From contig NZ_JABBXB010000006.1 of the NCBI RefSeq assembly GCF_013387485.1, positions 124,001-188,000 on the forward strand: a stretch of 64,000 bases of DNA, in the 5' to 3' direction. Shown here in pieces: positions 56,422 to 64,000 of this stretch (the stretch's first letter is position 1; each line of letters begins with the position of its first letter). This DNA is from Stenotrophomonas sp. SAM-B (GTDB lineage Bacteria > Pseudomonadota > Gammaproteobacteria > Xanthomonadales > Xanthomonadaceae). Position numbers and translations under genes: made by a program. Below the pieces are notes generated by a model, which was not told the origin of the DNA, did not search any database, and worked only from the letters and a program-made list of their open reading frames with translations.

Positions 56422-58902
56422 ATGGCTTACGAACTCGCCAAGCGCACTGAAGACGCCGAGCGCCGCCTCGCCACCACCGATGGGCTGCCCTCGCGCGATG
56501 GCGCGCTGCTGACCGCGCGCCTGCAGCGCCGCTACAACGACCGCATCACCGGCAGCTTCACGATTCCGGCCCGCGAGGGCCAGTACGCGCCGATCCCGGC
56601 CGATGTGCCCGACGCCCTGGTCCAGGCGCTGAAGGCGCGTGGCATCGAGCAGCTCTACAGCCACCAGGCGCAGGCCTGGGAGGCCAGCCAGCGCGGCGAG
56701 CACGTGGCGATCGTGACCCCGACCGCCAGCGGCAAGTCGCTGTGCTACACCCTGCCGGTGGTCAGCGCGGCGATGCAGGGCAAGGCCAAGGCGCTGTACC
56801 TGTTCCCGACCAAGGCGCTGGCCCAGGACCAGGTCGCCGAGCTGCTGGAACTCAACCGCGCCGGCGATCTGGGCGTGAAAGCCTTCACCTTCGATGGGGA
56901 TACGCCGGGCGATGCGCGCCAGGCGATCCGCCTGCACGGCGACATCGTGGTCTCCAACCCGGACATGCTGCACCAGGCGATCCTGCCGCATCACACCAAG
57001 TGGGCGCAGTTCTTCGAGAACCTGCGCTACGTGGTCATCGATGAAGTGCACACCTACCGCGGCGTGTTCGGCAGCCACGTCACCAACGTGCTGCGCCGGC
57101 TCAAGCGGATCTGCGCGTTCTATGGCGCGGAACCGCAGTTCATCCTGTGCTCGGCGACCATCGGCAACCCGCAGGCGCATGCCGAGGCGCTGATCGAAGC
57201 GCCGGTGACGGCGATCACCGAGTCCGGCGCGCCCAGCGGGCCGAAGCATGTATTGCTGTGGAACCCGCCGGTGGTCAACGCCGATCTCGGCCTGCGCGCT
57301 TCGGCGCGTTCGCAGAGCAACCGCATCGCCCGCATCGCGATCAAATCCGGGCTGAAGACCCTGATCTTCGCGCAGAGCCGGCTGATGGTCGAAGTGCTGA
57401 CCAAGTACCTCAAGGACATCTTCGACCACGACCCGCGCAAGCCGGCGCGCATCCGTGCCTACCGGGGCGGCTACCTCCCCACCGAGCGCCGTGAGACCGA
57501 ACGCGCCATGCGCGCGGGGCAGATCGACGGCATCGTCAGCACCTCGGCGCTGGAGCTGGGCGTGGATATCGGCAGCCTGGACGTGGTCATCCTCAACGGC
57601 TACCCGGGCAGCGTCGCCGCGACCTGGCAGCGCTTCGGCCGTGCGGGTCGCCGCCAGCAGCCCGCGCTGGGCGTGATGGTGGCCAGCTCGCAGCCGCTGG
57701 ACCAGTACGTGGTGCGGCATCCGGACTTCTTCGCCGAGGCGTCGCCCGAGCATGCGCGCATCGCGCCGGACCAGCCGCTGATCCTGTTCGACCACATCCG
57801 CTGCGCCGCCTTCGAGCTGCCGTTCCTGGCCGGCGATCCGTTCGGCCCGATCGATCCGCTGGTGTTCCTGGAAGCCCTGGCCGAAACCGAGGTCGTACAT
57901 CGCGAAGGCGACCGCTGGGAGTGGATCGCCGACAGCTACCCGGCCAATGCGGTCAGCCTGCGCTCGGTCGCCGATGGCAACTTCGTGGTGGTGGACCGCA
58001 GCGACGGCAAGCAGCAGATCATCGCCGAGGTGGATTATTCCGCCGCCGCGCTGACGCTGTACGAAGGCGCCATCCACATGGTGCAGTCCACGCCCTACCA
58101 GGTGGAGCGGCTGGACTGGGAAGGCCGCAAGGCCTATGTCACCCGCACGCATGTGGACTACTACACCGACAGCATCGACTTCACCAAGCTCAAGGTGCTG
58201 GACCGTTTCGATGGCTGCATCGCCGGGCGCGGCGATTCCCACCATGGCGAGGTGCACGTGGTGCGCCGCGTGGCCGGCTACAAGAAGATCCGCTACTACA
58301 CCCACGAAAACATCGGCTACGGCCCGGTCAACCTGCCCGACCAGGAGCTGCACACCACGGCGGTGTGGTGGCAGTTGCCGCAGGCGCTGCTGCTGACCGC
58401 GTTCGACAGCAAGCAGGAAGCGCTGGATGGTTTCCTCGGCGCCGCCTACGCGCTGCATATCGTCGCCACCGTCGCGGTGATGGCCGATGCGCGCGATCTG
58501 CAGAAGGCGGTCGGCAATGGTGACGGTACGTGGTTCGCGGTGGCCGACCAGAGCGGCCGCGGGCAGCTGCGCGGCGCCGAGTTCGACGCCAGCGCGATCG
58601 AGCTGCAGCAGCAGTTCGTGCCCACGGTCTATCTGTACGACAACTTCCCCGGCGGCGTGGGCCTGAGCGAGCCGCTGTGGGTGCGCCAGGCCGAGCTGCT
58701 GCTGCGCGCGCGTGAACTGGTGCAGGGCTGCGACTGCAAGGCCGGCTGCCCGGCCTGCGTCGGCCCGGTGCTGGCCGGCCAGGAAGACGATGCCACCACG
58801 CCGAAGGCGCTGGCGTTGAAGGTACTGGACCTGTTCGACAGTGCCGCGCTGCCGTCCGCGGCCGAACGTGAGCGCCAGCATGCCGAAGTGGTCGCCCCGT
58901 GA
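56422..58902 (+). CDS. DEAD/DEAH-box helicase with DUF1998 domain (MrfA/YprA-like)
   Basis: 826 residues from the ATG at 56422 (MAYELAKRTEDAERRLA). Two RecA-like domains: Walker A-like TPTASGKSLCYTLPV, DEVH box in VVIDEVHTYRG, SAT in LCSATIGN, and motif VI FGRAGRRQQP. The C-terminal DUF1998 domain carries a CxC-x3-CxxC cluster (Cys at about 770, 772, 776, 779). B. subtilis MrfA, with this layout, unwinds DNA in mitomycin-C repair together with the exonuclease MrfB. The next gene here encodes an MrfB-like protein, and the two overlap by 4 bp. Confidence 0.9.
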   Translation: MAYELAKRTEDAERRLATTDGLPSRDGALLTARLQRRYNDRITGSFTIPAREGQYAPIPADVPDALVQALKARGIEQLYSHQAQAWEASQRGEHVAIVTPTASGKSLCYTLPVVSAAMQGKAKALYLFPTKALAQDQVAELLELNRAGDLGVKAFTFDGDTPGDARQAIRLHGDIVVSNPDMLHQAILPHHTKWAQFFENLRYVVIDEVHTYRGVFGSHVTNVLRRLKRICAFYGAEPQFILCSATIGNPQAHAEALIEAPVTAITESGAPSGPKHVLLWNPPVVNADLGLRASARSQSNRIARIAIKSGLKTLIFAQSRLMVEVLTKYLKDIFDHDPRKPARIRAYRGGYLPTERRETERAMRAGQIDGIVSTSALELGVDIGSLDVVILNGYPGSVAATWQRFGRAGRRQQPALGVMVASSQPLDQYVVRHPDFFAEASPEHARIAPDQPLILFDHIRCAAFELPFLAGDPFGPIDPLVFLEALAETEVVHREGDRWEWIADSYPANAVSLRSVADGNFVVVDRSDGKQQIIAEVDYSAAALTLYEGAIHMVQSTPYQVERLDWEGRKAYVTRTHVDYYTDSIDFTKLKVLDRFDGCIAGRGDSHHGEVHVVRRVAGYKKIRYYTHENIGYGPVNLPDQELHTTAVWWQLPQALLLTAFDSKQEALDGFLGAAYALHIVATVAVMADARDLQKAVGNGDGTWFAVADQSGRGQLRGAEFDASAIELQQQFVPTVYLYDNFPGGVGLSEPLWVRQAELLLRARELVQGCDCKAGCPACVGPVLAGQEDDATTPKALALKVLDLFDSAALPSAAERERQHAEVVAP

Positions 58903-59987
58903 GCCTGAGCCTGGACAAGCTGCGCCTGCTGCGCCGGCAGGCCGGTGATGCGACGGCGGCGGCGCCTGAAAACCCGGTAGGTGCCGACCGTTGGTCGGCA
59001 CATCCCACCGAACCCGCAGCCCCGCTTCCGGCCGCCGCCAACGACGCGCGTGCGCGCACGCCTGCGCCTGCCTCCGTTTTCGGCTGGGTCGAGCAGGAGA
59101 TCCGCCACAAACCGACCGGCGCCGCCGCACGCGAGACCGCACCGGCGGTTCCCGCTGTTCCTGTCCCCGCACCCGCGCTGCGCAGACCCGAGATCGGTGG
59201 CCTGCGCCGCCTGCTTGGCCTGCGCGATCGTGGCATCAGCACCGCCAAGCCGCGCGAGAACGCCGCGGATCGCCACGTGCCGGGCGAGGAAATCGCGCCG
59301 GGGCTGTTCCTGATCGAATCGTTCGTCGCGCAGGCGATCCCCACCGAACCGCTGTCGCTGGCCTTCGCCAAACGCGAGGGCGAGCAGGTGCAGCCGCGGG
59401 ATCTGTTGTTCTTCGACACCGAGACCACCGGCCTGGCCGGCGGCACCGGTACACGCGCCTTCATGATCGGCGCGGCGGACTGGCACATCCATCCCGAACG
59501 TGGCGACGGCCTGCGCATCCGCCAGCTGCTGATGACGACGATGGCCGCGGAAGCCGCGATGCTGCGCGAGTTCGCCGGCTGGCTGCAGCCGGGCACGGTG
59601 TTCTCCAGCTACAACGGGCGCTGCTACGACGCCCCGCTGCTGAAGACGCGCTATCGCCTGGCGCGGCAGCGCTGCCCGATCACGCCGCTGGATCACGTCG
59701 ACCTGCTGTTCCCGACCCGCCGCCGCTATCGCGGCACCTGGGAGAACTGCCGGCTGGCCACGATCGAGCGCCAGCTCCTGCAGATCGTGCGCGAAGACGA
59801 TCTGCCCGGCTCCGAAGCCCCTGCGGCGTGGCTGAATTACCTCCGGGGCGGCAGCGCGGTGAACCTGCGCCGGGTGGCCGAGCACAACCACCAGGACGTG
59901 GTGACCTTGGCGCTGCTGATGCGGCGGCTGGTGGCCGAGGAGCAGCGCGACCGGGAGACGTTGGCTTTGTCCTCGCCGTCCCCCTGA
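58899..59987 (+). CDS. RNase H-fold exonuclease, MrfB/YprB-like
   Basis: 362 residues. An N-terminal Pro/Ala-rich region (about 20-110) is poorly structured and includes residues 27-35 encoded by a REP hairpin. The exonuclease domain opens with FFDTETTGLAGG (Asp-173, Glu-175), SYNGRCYDAPLLKTRY and ends with EHNHQDVVTLALLM, i.e. DEDDh-type acidic residues with a His. YprB/MrfB degrades DNA in partnership with MrfA. It overlaps the helicase gene by 4 bp and ends 13 bp from the next stop. Confidence 0.88.
   Translation: MSLSLDKLRLLRRQAGDATAAAPENPVGADRWSAHPTEPAAPLPAAANDARARTPAPASVFGWVEQEIRHKPTGAAARETAPAVPAVPVPAPALRRPEIGGLRRLLGLRDRGISTAKPRENAADRHVPGEEIAPGLFLIESFVAQAIPTEPLSLAFAKREGEQVQPRDLLFFDTETTGLAGGTGTRAFMIGAADWHIHPERGDGLRIRQLLMTTMAAEAAMLREFAGWLQPGTVFSSYNGRCYDAPLLKTRYRLARQRCPITPLDHVDLLFPTRRRYRGTWENCRLATIERQLLQIVREDDLPGSEAPAAWLNYLRGGSAVNLRRVAEHNHQDVVTLALLMRRLVAEEQRDRETLALSSPSP
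58977..59001 (+). repeat. SMAG-type REP hairpin inside the mrfB-like coding region
   Basis: GTAG followed by the stem gtgccgacc / ggtcggcac around a 3-nt loop. It reads in frame as VGADRWSAH. Its core matches the inverted hairpins of the 27551-27704 cluster. Confidence 0.82.
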
Positions 59988-60000
59988 GGGAAACGCAGGA

Positions 60001-60300
60001 TCAGCTCAGTCCGGCACGCAGTCGATCAATCATCAGGGACAGAAGTTCATTCACGCGATGGGCCTCCGCCGGAGGAATCATCTCATTCATGGTTTGCGCG
60101 TCCTCCTGACAGTCAAAAATGTCCACGGACGTCCAGCCGCTGGACCAGAAATCTATCGTCGCGAATTTATTGTTTCCTTCAACACTCGCTCTCTGCAGCT
60201 CTCCGAAGTCCCCGCGCCCTTCGTCTGTGTAGGTAATGTTGAATCCCGTCAAATGGGGATGAATACTGCCCCTGAACCACGTGATATCAGGTGCGCTCAT
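60001..60300 (-). CDS. Small hypothetical protein, orphan
   Basis: 99 residues from the ATG at 60300 (MSAPDITWFRGSIHPHLTGF), which has GGAG 6 bp upstream; the frame is open further to an ATG at 60408 that would overlap nothing but lacks a ribosome site. It is acidic, with WSSGWTSVDIFDCQEDAQTMN and a helical end (VNELLSLMIDRLRAGL). It has no signal and no recognised family. The surrounding 60001-60410 looks less GC-rich than its neighbours, which fits horizontal gain. Small, acidic and isolated; an immunity- or antitoxin-like role is possible, with no evidence. Confidence 0.6.
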   Translation of the reverse strand: MSAPDITWFRGSIHPHLTGFNITYTDEGRGDFGELQRASVEGNNKFATIDFWSSGWTSVDIFDCQEDAQTMNEMIPPAEAHRVNELLSLMIDRLRAGLS

Positions 60301-60473
60301 TGTTTTCTCCGACAAATCAAACCTTGCTCGCAGGCGCTGCCTGCTGAAGGGTGGCTGATGGCTTCCCGAGAGGTACGCCGCCAATAATGACGGCAGGTGG
60401 TGCGTCATGTCTTGACGCGGCGTGAAGTAGGCGTGTTCCACACTGCACGCACTCTCCGTGGGAGGACCACCAC

Positions 60474-60809
60474 ATGCGTCTGAACCTTCTGTTCGCCCTG
60501 GGCTGCGCCCTGCCGCTGGCCGCCTGCAGTCATCCCGGCAAGACGGCGGGAACACCCGCTGACAGCCCGACCTCGACCGCGCCGCCCGCGGTGGCCGGCA
60601 GTGGCGGCCAGTGCGATCCGGAAAAGCTCACCGGCCTGACCGGGCAGACCGCCACCGAGGCGGTGATCCAGAAAGCAGTGAAGGACAGCGGTGCCCGCAA
60701 CGCCCGCGTGCTCAAGCCGGGCATGGCGATGACCATGGATTACCGCGAAGACCGGCTCAGCATCGAAGTGGACGCGCAGAACAGGATCGTGCGCGCCAAC
60801 TGCGGTTGA
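60474..60809 (+). CDS. I78-family peptidase-inhibitor lipoprotein
   Basis: 111 residues. Signal peptide with lipobox LPLAAC, a Thr/Pro/Ser-rich linker, then the small I78 domain: LTGLTGQTATEAVIQKAV, RNARVLKPGMAMTMDYREDR and LSIEVDAQNRIVRANC. Domain I78 proteins, of the aspergillus elastase inhibitor family, bind serine proteases. A GGAGG ribosome site lies upstream. It is convergent with the M56 peptidase gene, 16 bp away. Confidence 0.88.
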   Translation: MRLNLLFALGCALPLAACSHPGKTAGTPADSPTSTAPPAVAGSGGQCDPEKLTGLTGQTATEAVIQKAVKDSGARNARVLKPGMAMTMDYREDRLSIEVDAQNRIVRANCG

Positions 60810-60825
60810 GGAGGCTTCCTGCAGG

Positions 60826-62703
60826 TCAGTCGCGCAGGCGCTGGGCCTTGCCGCTGGCCAGCGCCTGATCGATGGCCGTGCGTACTTCCCGCACGGCGCG
60901 GGCCGAGGCCAGGCTCTGCTGCTGCGCCAGGCGCGCCTGCTCCCGGCCCAGCTCGGCCTGCTCGCGCGCGACCAGGGTGATCTGACGGGCGTCCACCGCC
61001 TTGGCCGCGGCGGTACGCGCTTCGCGCGCTGCCTGACTGGCACCGGCGGCAGCCGCACGTGACTGGCGCGCGGCCTGGTTGGCCTCGGCGGCCGCATCCA
61101 GTCCCACTTGGCGCGTCGCGTGGTTGACCACCGCCGCGACATCCACCGCGGCCAGCGCGTCGGCGGTGACCTGCATCGAGACCTTGGCCAGCTGCTGGCC
61201 GATCGCCGCCTGGCGGTTGCCCAGCTCGGCCTGCGCGTTGCCCAAGGCCGCCACGTCGGACTGACTGCGGCTGAGCTGGCTGAGGACGGCGGGATCGCGG
61301 ATGAGATAGCGCGCCTGGCCACGACGTACCCACAGCGCCGGTTCGTCACCGCCCGCGTCGCGGCGCGCCTGCTTGAGATCGGCCACCGAGGCATCGACGA
61401 AGTTGTCGTCCTGCCCCATCAGCACGAACGCCTGGGCGGGTTGCTGGCGGATGTTGAGCTTGCCATGGGTGACGAAGGACATCCCGTCATCCAGATCCTT
61501 CGGCGGTTCCGGCGCACGCGGGGCGGCGGGGGCGGCCGGCGGTTCCGGGGCCGGCATGGGCTCCGGTGCGGGCATCGGCTCCGGTGCGGGCATCGGCTCC
61601 GGCGCGGGGACCGGGGCGGGTGCCGGACGGGGGGCGCGCGCAGGCAACGGCGTGGGTACGTTCGGTGCAGTCGGGGCCGGGAGCGCCGGCGGCGGCGGCG
61701 CAGCCACCAACCGCAGCGGCGCCACGCCGACGACCACGAACAGCGCGGTGATCGCCAGCGAGGCCACGCGCGGGAAGCTGCGGGTCTGCTGCAGGGTCAA
61801 CAGGCGGCGCTTGAGGCTGCGCAGGTTCGGCGAGGCGCTCGCCACGCCCACGGCGGGACGCGGCGCGACACCCAGCTGCACCAGCAACCGGCCATAGCCA
61901 TGCCGGCAATGCCCGTGGCCGGCCACCACCGCACCATCGCAGGCTTCTTCGCGGGCCAGGGCGTATTCACGCGCGGCCAGGTGGACCAGCGGATGGAAGA
62001 AGAAAAGATGCTGCGACAGTGCCGGCAGCAGGCCCCACCACAGGTCGCGGCGCTGCAGATGGATCAGCTCATGGGTCAGCGCCATGTCCAGGTCATCGGC
62101 CGACATCGCCGGCAGTTCACGCGCTGGCAGCAGCAGCACGGGTCGCCACGGGCCGATCAACTGCGGCGAGCGGATCTGTGCGGAGAGCTTCAGGCGCGGC
62201 GCGCGACGCAGGCCATGCGCTTCGGCAGCGAGCTGCAGGGCCTGCTGCAGACCGGCGTCGGTGCACTCGGTGGCACCGCGCACCAGCGCGCGGCTGGCGC
62301 GGTAGCCACGCAGGCTGTGCACCAGCATCAGGAGCACGCCGGCGGCCCACAGGGCCAGCAGCAGCGACGGCCAGGACACTGCCATCGTCGCCGTCTCGGC
62401 CGCGCTCGCTGCATGGATGACCGGCGCGGCCTGCACGGCCGCATCGAACGCAGGCAGTGCCGTCACCGGGGCGGTCGGCGCAGTCAGCGCGGCGGGTGCA
62501 GGCAGCACCGCCAGTTCCAGCGGGCTGCTCCAGAACAGGCCCAGCACCGCCTGCGCCGCCACCAGCCACCACAGCCGGCAGCGGGTGGCGGAGGGCAGCT
62601 GCGGCAGCAGGCGGCATACGCCCCACACCAGCGCCACCAGCACCGCACTCTGCACGCTGGTCCAGCCCAGCCGCATCAGCAGTTCGCTCATCATCATGTC
62701 CAT
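60826..62703 (-). CDS. BlaR1-type M56 membrane peptidase
   Basis: 625 residues. About four membrane helices in the N-terminal 320 residues flank the M56 metalloprotease motif HELIHLQRRD. In true BlaR1 a penicillin-binding sensor follows. Here instead there is a Pro/Ala/Glu/Met repeat region and an Ala/Gln/Arg-rich helical tail of about 150 residues (for example AARQSRAAAAGASQAAREAR), probably coiled coil, so no beta-lactam sensor is visible. The upstream gene encodes BlaI. A plausible role is signal-induced cleavage of the BlaI-like repressor; the signal is unknown. Confidence 0.87.
   Translation of the reverse strand: MDMMMSELLMRLGWTSVQSAVLVALVWGVCRLLPQLPSATRCRLWWLVAAQAVLGLFWSSPLELAVLPAPAALTAPTAPVTALPAFDAAVQAAPVIHAASAAETATMAVSWPSLLLALWAAGVLLMLVHSLRGYRASRALVRGATECTDAGLQQALQLAAEAHGLRRAPRLKLSAQIRSPQLIGPWRPVLLLPARELPAMSADDLDMALTHELIHLQRRDLWWGLLPALSQHLFFFHPLVHLAAREYALAREEACDGAVVAGHGHCRHGYGRLLVQLGVAPRPAVGVASASPNLRSLKRRLLTLQQTRSFPRVASLAITALFVVVGVAPLRLVAAPPPPALPAPTAPNVPTPLPARAPRPAPAPVPAPEPMPAPEPMPAPEPMPAPEPPAAPAAPRAPEPPKDLDDGMSFVTHGKLNIRQQPAQAFVLMGQDDNFVDASVADLKQARRDAGGDEPALWVRRGQARYLIRDPAVLSQLSRSQSDVAALGNAQAELGNRQAAIGQQLAKVSMQVTADALAAVDVAAVVNHATRQVGLDAAAEANQAARQSRAAAAGASQAAREARTAAAKAVDARQITLVAREQAELGREQARLAQQQSLASARAVREVRTAIDQALASGKAQRLRD
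61553..61606 (-). repeat. Three 18-bp tandem repeats in the M56 peptidase gene
   Basis: Units ggcatgggctccggtgcg, ggcatcggctccggtgcg and ggcatcggctccggcgcg at 61553, 61571 and 61589. They keep the frame and encode a PAPEPM-type repeat. Confidence 0.85.
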
Positions 62704-62706
62704 GGC

Positions 62707-63093
62707 TCAGCCCTCCCGCTTGCGTGACTGCAACTGTGCGACCAGCGCTTCCAGCTCGGCCAGCTCCTGATCGCTGACGTCGACCTTGTGCGACATGAAC
62801 GCTACGAACGGCGAGACCGAGCCCTGCAGCGTCTTCTCCACGAAGCTGGCCACCGCGCCCTGCACCACGCTGTCCTGGCCGCTGGTGGTGGCATAGCGGT
62901 ACACGCCGTCCACCTGCTTGCGGCTCAGGTACGACTTGGCGCGCAGGCGCTCCATCATGGTCAGCACGGTGGACCGTGCCAGCCCGCGCTGCTCGCCGAA
63001 CCCGGCGGCGACTTCGCCGACGCTTGGACGGTCCTGTTCCGCGATGTACTGCAGCAGGGCCAGCTCCTGGTCCCCGATGGTCTTGCCGCGCAT
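62707..63093 (-). CDS. blaI: BlaI/MecI-family repressor
   Basis: 128 residues from the ATG at 63093 (MRGKTIGDQELALLQY). Winged helix-turn-helix DNA-binding domain (SVGEVAAGFGEQRGLARSTV, with RSTVLTMMERLRAKSYL as recognition region), followed by a helical dimerisation domain with KVDVSDQELAELEALVAQL. BlaI represses its own operon and the regulated enzyme until the partner M56 peptidase cleaves it. The M56 gene starts 3 bp downstream. Two 18-bp operator-like repeats lie directly upstream. Confidence 0.9.
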   Translation of the reverse strand: MRGKTIGDQELALLQYIAEQDRPSVGEVAAGFGEQRGLARSTVLTMMERLRAKSYLSRKQVDGVYRYATTSGQDSVVQGAVASFVEKTLQGSVSPFVAFMSHKVDVSDQELAELEALVAQLQSRKREG

Positions 63094-63106
63094 GGCGCAC
63101 TCCCTA

Positions 63107-63124
63107 TGACTACACGTGTCGCCA
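63107..63124. promoter_or_regulatory. BlaI operator-like repeat, proximal
   Basis: tgactacacgtgtcgcca, one of two near-identical 18-mers starting 14 bp upstream of blaI. The core TACA-NN-TGT is the BlaI/MecI consensus half-pair. Confidence 0.72.
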
Positions 63125-63133
63125 CCGTGCCAG

Positions 63134-63151
63134 TGACTACAGGTGTCGTCA
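63134..63151. promoter_or_regulatory. BlaI operator-like repeat, distal
   Basis: tgactacaggtgtcgtca, 27 bp from the proximal copy. It also lies in the region upstream of the divergent serine hydrolase, so both genes could be controlled. Confidence 0.7.
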
Positions 63152-63300
63152 AGTGCCGGACGGTCGGTGCCGACGAACGGTAGGCCGAGCGCGAGCGCCC
63201 TGCCGGCGGCCTTAAACCTTTTCGCCGCGGCCCGCATCCAAGCCTTCGAGCTGCGGCATCCCGCCCCGGCGCCGCGTTACCTTCGCCAAGGACCTGCTGC

Positions 63301-64000
63301 ATGCGCTCCACGTACCGCGTGATCTTGATGGCCGCCCTGCTGTTCCCGCTGGGCGCACAGGCGCGAGCCGGCAATGTGGACACGGCCAACCAGCAGACCC
63401 GGCAGTTCATCGGCCGGACCATGGATGCCCTGCGCATTCCCGGCCTGCAGATCGCCGTGATCCAGGACGGGAAGGTAGTGCTCTCGGAAAGCCACGGGCT
63501 GGCCAACGTCGAAAACGGGCTGCCGGCCACGCGCACGACGCGTTTCCCGCTCAACTCGGCGACGAAGTCGTTCACCGGGGTGGCGATGATGCAGCTGGCC
63601 GAGGCGGGCAAGGTGAACCTGGATGCGCCGATCTCGACCTACCTCGCCGATCTGCCCGAGGCATGGCGCGGCGTTCGGGTCCGCCAGCTGCTGGCGCACA
63701 CCTCCGGGCTGCCGGACATCCTCGATGCGCAGGGACTGCTCGGCGGAGGCAGCGAGCAGGCGGCCTGGGCGGCGGTGACCCGGCTGCCGGTGGAGGCCGC
63801 CCCCGGCGCGCGCTTCACGTACAACCAGACCAACTACGTGCTGCTGGCACGGATCATCGCCGCGCAGTCGTCCATGCCGTACGACCGCTACGTGGCCACG
63901 CGTCAGTTCGATGTCGCCGGGATGCCGTCCACGACGTTCGGCGACAGCTACGACCTGATCGCCAACAGCGCCACGATCTACAGCTGGTTCCCGCGCCGCA
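63301..64000 (+). CDS. Beta-lactamase-fold serine hydrolase, partial at window end
   Basis: ATG at 63301 with AAGGA upstream, open to the right edge (233 codons seen). Signal peptide VILMAALLFPLGAQARAG. The S12-type catalytic Ser and Lys are in NSATKSF (SxxK), followed by LLAHTSGLPD and the second motif region FTYNQTNYVLL, where the usual YxN is represented by YNQ. Such proteins are class-C beta-lactamase relatives, including esterases and D-amino-peptidases; function not fixed. It is divergent from blaI with 207 bp between starts. The C terminus lies outside the window. Confidence 0.87.
   Translation, partial: MRSTYRVILMAALLFPLGAQARAGNVDTANQQTRQFIGRTMDALRIPGLQIAVIQDGKVVLSESHGLANVENGLPATRTTRFPLNSATKSFTGVAMMQLAEAGKVNLDAPISTYLADLPEAWRGVRVRQLLAHTSGLPDILDAQGLLGGGSEQAAWAAVTRLPVEAAPGARFTYNQTNYVLLARIIAAQSSMPYDRYVATRQFDVAGMPSTTFGDSYDLIANSATIYSWFPRR

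Noticed and set aside
56290..59172. Minus-strand open frame of 960 codons
   Set aside because: Antisense to the MrfA/MrfB-like genes; no recognisable domain.

Overview
The window is high-GC DNA from a gammaproteobacterium of the family Xanthomonadaceae, most likely a Stenotrophomonas of the S. maltophilia type. The pointers are an Ax21-family outer-membrane protein beside a YadA-type adhesin, GTAG-headed REP hairpins of the SMAG kind (27551-27704, 58977-59001, 13171-13193, 46435-46456), and dense gene packing with GC-rich third codon positions. This identification is inference from gene content; I saw no rRNA or tRNA gene.

Layout. 1-5532 (minus) is the N-terminal 1844 codons of a trimeric autotransporter adhesin that continues past the left edge. 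It holds six stalk modules repeating every 375-378 bp and a head block of about 545 bp present twice. A 442-bp intergenic region separates it from the divergent Ax21-family gene, which is followed by three hairpin terminators. 6756-9874 (minus) carries gpsA, secB, a YibN-like rhodanese, a secreted hypothetical protein and a thioesterase. hemD-hemX-hemY follow (plus), then a FadI-like thiolase (minus), a Xanthomonadaceae hypothetical (plus), two tandem sodC genes and ntrC-ntrB (minus). 19535-25596 (minus) completes a nitrogen block: a VOC protein, mltA, an AmiD-like amidase, amtB, glnK and glnA. glnA has a near-perfect sigma-54 promoter and two NtrC-type dyads upstream. uppP and a META-domain lipoprotein (plus) lead to a cluster of REP hairpins.

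27716-36743 (minus) is a long run in tandem: PEBP-like protein, TPR-sulfotransferase, YheT hydrolase, PlsC, hotdog thioesterase, phospholipase-D-family protein, YceI, SixA and a ParA-like ATPase. A Ycf46-like AAA ATPase (plus) and three minus-strand genes (AEC transporter, TPR-like secreted protein, DUF938 methyltransferase) follow.

40898-53472 (plus) is the most system-like region. It has two tandem TldD-type metalloproteases with twin-arginine signals, a TldE/PmbA partner without one, a DUF4159 protein, and then MoxR, DUF58, BatA-like, DUF4175 and a final membrane protein, largely with ATGA overlaps. A 49-codon Cys-containing frame sits between the two tldD genes. I read the region as an envelope proteolysis/quality-control or peptide-maturation system powered by a MoxR ATPase; its substrate is unknown.

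53642-64000 holds an IgaA/UmoB-like membrane protein, a small secreted protein (minus), an MrfA-MrfB-like helicase/exonuclease operon with a REP hairpin inside the mrfB-like gene, a small orphan protein, an I78-type inhibitor lipoprotein, and a BlaI/M56-peptidase pair divergent from a beta-lactamase-fold serine hydrolase that is cut by the right edge.
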